A stretch of DNA of 58,189 nucleotides from Thiobacillus sp. (lineage in GTDB: Bacteria > Pseudomonadota > Gammaproteobacteria > Burkholderiales > Thiobacillaceae): assembly GCF_024708915.1 (NCBI RefSeq), contig NZ_JANJXQ010000073.1:1-58189 (forward strand). The letters are read 5' to 3'. The translations under genes were made by a program, and so were the position numbers. The notes below the pieces were generated by a model. That model had not been told where the DNA came from and did no database searches. It saw nothing but the letters and a program-made list of their open reading frames with translations. Numbering within the stretch: the first letter of the stretch is position 1; every line of letters starts with the position of its first letter. Of the stretch, positions 54,894 to 58,189 are shown in pieces.

Positions 54894-55535
54894 TCAGTTC
54901 AGCGGACAGCCGCGCTCGTTCAGCATGGCGAGCGAATCCTTGAGTTCGGCGGCTCGATGCAGGTTGTTGCGGAAGAGTTCGGTCAATTCGCCCGGGGTGT
55001 AGCCGAAGTTGACGTCCGGATGCGCGGAATTGAGCAGGGCGGCGACCGCATGGAAGCCGAGGTTGACGGAAACGGGGTCGCAGCCCATGTTGCCGATGGC
55101 GGGCCCGTTGGGTTTGGCGTTGCAATTCGGCTGCACCTTGTCCGGCGTGCAGTTGCCGTTGCCCTGCATGCCCAGCACCTGGAGCAGGGTGTAGGGCTGG
55201 TTGGTTCTCAGGTTGATGTATTGCGTGACCCCGAAAACCGTATTGAACGAATCGTTCGGGCTGTAGCCGGTCGCGGCCCAGGAATCCAGGTGCTGGCATT
55301 TGCTCCAGTAACCCGGGGTGCAACCGGCGCAGGCCGCGCCCTTGGGCGCGGACAGGTTGCCGGACACCATGCCCGAGATGCTGCACTGGCTGGCCCATAC
55401 CGGGCGGCTGGCCAGCGTGAACACCGCCGACACGCCCAGCGCAGCGCCGGTAAGTCGGCGGCGGGACTGATCGATTGCGTCGTTCTGGGGCGCCTCGGGC
55501 GACGTGTCGTGGGTTTCGGGTGTGCGGTCAGACAT
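54894..55535 (-). CDS. Tat-exported Cys-rich protein with GYW motif, unknown
   Basis: A 213-residue protein. Residues 24-48 form a twin-arginine-like signal (SRRRLTGAALGVSAVFTLAS, cleavage near PVWA). The mature part has CAGCTPGYWSKCQHLDSW, akin to the GYWKxH segment of several exported proteins, and eight or so Cys that could form disulfides. The last residues are LKDSLAMLNERGCPLN. It is the first gene of the operon and the best candidate for the substrate of the PqqD/kinase/nucleotidyltransferase genes that follow; that is inference. Confidence 0.8.
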   Translation of the reverse strand: MSDRTPETHDTSPEAPQNDAIDQSRRRLTGAALGVSAVFTLASRPVWASQCSISGMVSGNLSAPKGAACAGCTPGYWSKCQHLDSWAATGYSPNDSFNTVFGVTQYINLRTNQPYTLLQVLGMQGNGNCTPDKVQPNCNAKPNGPAIGNMGCDPVSVNLGFHAVAALLNSAHPDVNFGYTPGELTELFRNNLHRAAELKDSLAMLNERGCPLN

Positions 55536-55675
55536 GGCAAGCCTCGATCATTGTTTGGATTCGTCCCGCTAATTACAGCAAGAATCGCACCAATATTACA
55601 TCGGCCAGCCTGAAACGCCCACCGCATGCAGGCCGCCACCATGCCGCATGCTGCCGGACGGCGCGGGCGTGTAAA

Positions 55676-56557
55676 TTATTCCGACAGATGGCCGCCGCTG
55701 ACGCGGCGAATCCCGGACAGGTCCGTCCAGCTCCGGGGGCGCTGGAAGCCGCTGGCCCGCAGCAAGGCCTGGACGGCGTCCGCCTGATCGTAGCCATGTT
55801 CCAGCAGCAGCGTGCCGCCGGGCTTGAGATGGGCGCCGGCGCTTGCGGCCAGCCGGCGCAGGTCGTCCAGGCCGTCGCGGCCGGCGGCCAGCGCGGCGAG
55901 CGGCTCGAAGCGGATGTCGCCGCGCTCCAGATGCGGATCGCCGGCGGCGATATAGGGCGGATTGCCGACGATGAGGTCGAAGTGCCGCCCGCCGAGTACC
56001 CTGGGGGGCATGAATGCGGCGAACCAGTCGCTGCTCAGAAACTCGACATGGGCGTCGAGGCGGGCGGCATTGCGCTGTGCGACGGCCAGCGCGGCCGGGG
56101 AGCGATCGAGCGCAGTCACCTGCGCAAGCGGGCGTTCCAGCGCCAGGGTAATGGCAACGCAGCCGCTGCCGGTGCCAAGGTCGAGCACCTCCACGGCCTG
56201 GCCGGGCGGCATGTGCGCCAGCGCCAGTTCGACCAGCAACTCGGTATCGGGACGCGGGATCAGGACTGCGGGCGAAACCTCAAATGGACGGCCGTAGAAT
56301 TCGCGGGCGCCGACCAGATAGGCGATGGGTTCGCCTGCCAGCCTGCGGCTCAGCAGGGCGTCGGCCGCTGCGGTTTGCGCGTCGGTCGGCGTGTCGGTGC
56401 CGTGCGCGATCAGCCAGGCCGGGGTAACCTTCCAGGCAAACGCCGCCAGCACGCGCGCCTCCAGCCGGGCTTCGCGTTTTTCCAGCCCAAGTGTCGCGGC
56501 AATGCGGACAGCGGCGGTATCGAGCTGACCGGCGACCGTGGCCGCCGCATGCCTCAC
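55676..56557 (-). CDS. prmC: Peptide chain release factor N5-glutamine methyltransferase
   Basis: A 293-residue SAM-dependent enzyme that methylates the GGQ glutamine of release factors. SAM loop VLDLGTGSGCVAITLAL and catalytic NPPY (FDLIVGNPPYIA) are present, with the PrmC N-terminal FYGRPFEVSPAVLIPRPDTE. The gene follows its substrate prfA after 3 bp. Confidence 0.97.
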   Translation of the reverse strand: MRHAAATVAGQLDTAAVRIAATLGLEKREARLEARVLAAFAWKVTPAWLIAHGTDTPTDAQTAAADALLSRRLAGEPIAYLVGAREFYGRPFEVSPAVLIPRPDTELLVELALAHMPPGQAVEVLDLGTGSGCVAITLALERPLAQVTALDRSPAALAVAQRNAARLDAHVEFLSSDWFAAFMPPRVLGGRHFDLIVGNPPYIAAGDPHLERGDIRFEPLAALAAGRDGLDDLRRLAASAGAHLKPGGTLLLEHGYDQADAVQALLRASGFQRPRSWTDLSGIRRVSGGHLSE

Positions 56558-56560
56558 GCC

Positions 56561-57643
56561 TTACCCCTCACCCGAAAGCGTCGCCAGCAGTTCGGCCTGA
56601 TGCTCGGCCGCCAGCGCATCGAGCAGTTCGGCGAGATCGCCGTCCATCATCGCGTCGATCTTGTACAGCGTGAGATTGATGCGGTGGTCGGTGATGCGCC
56701 CCTGCGGGAAGTTGTAGGTGCGGATGCGGTCGGAACGGTCGCCGCTGCCGATCAGGCTCTTGCGGGTGCTGGCCTCGGCCGACTGCTGCTGCTGCAGCTG
56801 GCGGTCCTTCAGGCGCGCCGCCAGCACGCTCATCGCCTGCGCGCGGTTGCGGTGCTGCGAGCGGTCGTCCTGGCATTCGACCACCAGGCCGGTGGGCAGA
56901 TGGGTGATGCGCACCGCGGAATCGGTCTTGTTGATGTGCTGGCCGCCCGCGCCGGACGCACGAAACGTGTCGATGCGCAGATCGGCCGGGTTGATGTCGA
57001 CCTCGCCGACTTCGTCGGCTTCCGGCATCACCGCCACGGTGCAGGCCGAAGTGTGGATGCGGCCCTGCGATTCGGTTTCCGGCACGCGCTGCACGCGGTG
57101 GCCGCCCGATTCGAACTTCAGCCGCGAGTAGGCGCCGTGGCCGACGATGCGCACGATGGCTTCCTTGTAGCCGCCGACTTCGCCGGGGTTCTCCGACACC
57201 ACTTCGACGCGCCATCCGCAGCGCTCGGCGTGGCGCGTGTACATGCGCAGCAGATTGCCGGCGAACAGCGCCGATTCGTCGCCGCCGGTGCCGGCGCGGA
57301 TTTCCAGGAAGATGTTGCGTTCGTCGTTGGGGTCTTTCGGCAGCAGCGCGGTTTGCAGCTGGGTTTCCAGCTGCGCGATGCGGGCTGCGCCGTCGGCGAG
57401 TTCGGCCTCGGCGAGCTCGCGCAGGTCCGGATCGGCGAGCATCTCGCCGGCGGTTTTCTGGTCGGCCTCGACTTGCCGGTACTGGCGATACAACGCCACC
57501 ACCGGCGTGAGGTCGGCGTGCTCGCGGGTGAGCTTGCGGTAGCTTTCCATGTCGCCGGCGATTTCCGGCTGCGACAGCAGGGCGTCGAGTTCCTCCAGTC
57601 GCTCGTCGGCGCGAGCGAGCTTGTCCGCCAGGGAGGGCTTCAT
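56561..57643 (-). CDS. prfA: Peptide chain release factor 1
   Basis: A 360-residue RF1 recognising UAA and UAG. The GGQ motif is in [19 protein letters not shown] and the SGEG-like end and [17 protein letters not shown] segment are typical. The anticodon-like loop falls in the central domain. It starts at ATG 57641-57643, overlapping the hemA stop as ATGA. Confidence 0.98.
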   Translation of the reverse strand: MKPSLADKLARADERLEELDALLSQPEIAGDMESYRKLTREHADLTPVVALYRQYRQVEADQKTAGEMLADPDLRELAEAELADGAARIAQLETQLQTALLPKDPNDERNIFLEIRAGTGGDESALFAGNLLRMYTRHAERCGWRVEVVSENPGEVGGYKEAIVRIVGHGAYSRLKFESGGHRVQRVPETESQGRIHTSACTVAVMPEADEVGEVDINPADLRIDTFRASGAGGQHINKTDSAVRITHLPTGLVVECQDDRSQHRNRAQAMSVLAARLKDRQLQQQQSAEASTRKSLIGSGDRSDRIRTYNFPQGRITDHRINLTLYKIDAMMDGDLAELLDALAAEHQAELLATLSGEG

Positions 57644-58189
57644 TCGTGATGCAGCCCGTAGAGTTGGCTGATGAGGTGGACGAACTGGTCGCGCTCGCTG
57701 CGGGTGGCGTGGTTGAGCGCGTGGGTGGGGGCGTGCAGCAGCTTGTTGGCGAGTGCGTGGCTCATCGCGTCGAGCACTGCCCGTGGGTCGTCGCCGCGCG
57801 CCAGCGCCTTGTCGGCCTTTTCGATTTCGTGGCGGCGGTGGCGTTCGGCGGCATCCCGCAGTGAGCGGATCAGCGGCACCAGTTCGCGCCCCTCCATCCA
57901 GTGCACGAAGCTTTCCACGCTGGTTTCGATGATCGCCTCGGCTTGCGCTACTTGCGCCACGCGGTTGTCCAGGCCTTCGCGCACCACCTGGCCGAGGTCG
58001 TCCACGCTGTAGAGGAAGACGTCGGCCAGGTCGGCGACTTCGGCCTCAACGTCGCGCGGCACCGCCAGGTCGACGATGAAAATCGGGCGATGGCGGCGCT
58101 GCTTGATCGCGCGTTCGAGCATGCCCTTGCCGAGGATGGGCAGCGGACTCGCGGTCGAGGTGACGATGATGTCGTAGCCGGGCAGTTCG
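57640..58189 (-). CDS. hemA: Glutamyl-tRNA reductase, C-terminal part (cut by window edge)
   Basis: About 183 C-terminal residues of HemA are present. [21 protein letters not shown] and [19 protein letters not shown] belong to the NADPH domain, and SYSVDDL-like [17 protein letters not shown] plus the helical dimerisation domain ([13 protein letters not shown]) follow. It begins haem/tetrapyrrole synthesis from Glu-tRNA. The N-terminus with the catalytic Cys lies beyond the window. Confidence 0.97.
   Translation of the reverse strand, partial: ELPGYDIIVTSTASPLPILGKGMLERAIKQRRHRPIFIVDLAVPRDVEAEVADLADVFLYSVDDLGQVVREGLDNRVAQVAQAEAIIETSVESFVHWMEGRELVPLIRSLRDAAERHRRHEIEKADKALARGDDPRAVLDAMSHALANKLLHAPTHALNHATRSERDQFVHLISQLYGLHHE

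Noticed and set aside
1..58189. tRNA, rRNA or CRISPR loci
   Set aside because: Reading through the intergenic spaces showed no cloverleaf, rRNA-like stretch or spaced repeats; a covariance-model scan was not possible.

Overview
The window is a GC-rich chromosomal segment from a proteobacterium, most likely a betaproteobacterium. The evidence is the conserved blocks hemA-prfA-prmC...grxD and aroE-mtgA, glnA followed by a DUF4124 gene and the ntrB/ntrC pair, a betaproteobacterial-type MgtE start at the left edge, and a large RTX protein with a dedicated type I secretion system. A Thiobacillaceae-like or Rhodocyclales-like host would fit, but I cannot fix the genus from sequence alone. Almost every gene has long shadow ORFs in other frames because of the base composition; these were left out.

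Layout. 1-2.3 kb: start of mgtE (minus strand), then a decayed zone with a frameshifted RTX fragment, two copies of a 16-bp palindrome, truncated leader ORFs and an IS21-like terminal repeat remnant. 1.7-15.5 kb: a lipoprotein, a 2998-residue RTX protein, its ABC exporter and its HlyD-type adaptor, with a brnTA toxin-antitoxin pair wedged between the two exporter genes on the opposite strand. 15.5-22.6 kb: core genes mtgA, aroE and a rhodanese (minus strand), then glnA behind a clear sigma-54/NtrC promoter, a DUF4124 protein, ntrB (glnL) carrying an in-frame 18-bp VNTR, and ntrC (glnG).

22.7-31 kb: accessory enzymes. A minus-strand operon encodes an exported cupin, an exported carboxymuconolactone-decarboxylase-like protein, an SDR, an SDR stub and a RibD/DHFR-like reductase. 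It is followed by a ferric-reductase-like flavocytochrome, a DUF1269 protein, a GH79-like glycosidase and an HdeD-like protein. 31.1-38.4 kb: a cassette of three LctP-family permeases, each followed directly by a tiny two-helix membrane protein, with a gamma-glutamyltransferase after the first pair. Both edges of the cassette carry the same SDR gene start, so it appears to have entered an older operon. 38.5-41.9 kb: a hydroxyisobutyrate-dehydrogenase remnant, an SDR, a Tat-exported protein and a p-cresol-methylhydroxylase-type flavoprotein plus cytochrome c.

41.9-46.7 kb: an IS3 remnant, then an atypical cbb3 oxidase operon (CcoN with an N-terminal CcoS-like extension, CcoO, a monohaem CcoP-like protein, Sco and a CtaG-like membrane protein). 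46.8-52.1 kb: a small Cys protein, a phospholipase D-type protein, a membrane protein, a decayed chromate transporter, a MerB-like protein, a GNAT enzyme and a decayed HMA-CDF metal exporter. 52.2-58.2 kb: grxD, then a four-gene operon (Tat-exported GYW protein, PqqD-like protein, HprK-related kinase A, nucleotidyltransferase) inserted between grxD and the conserved prmC-prfA-hemA block.

The strongest candidates for undescribed biology are the HprK-related kinase/PqqD/nucleotidyltransferase/exported-protein operon, the triplicated LctP plus mini-membrane-protein pairs, and the VNTR inside the ATP-binding domain of NtrB.
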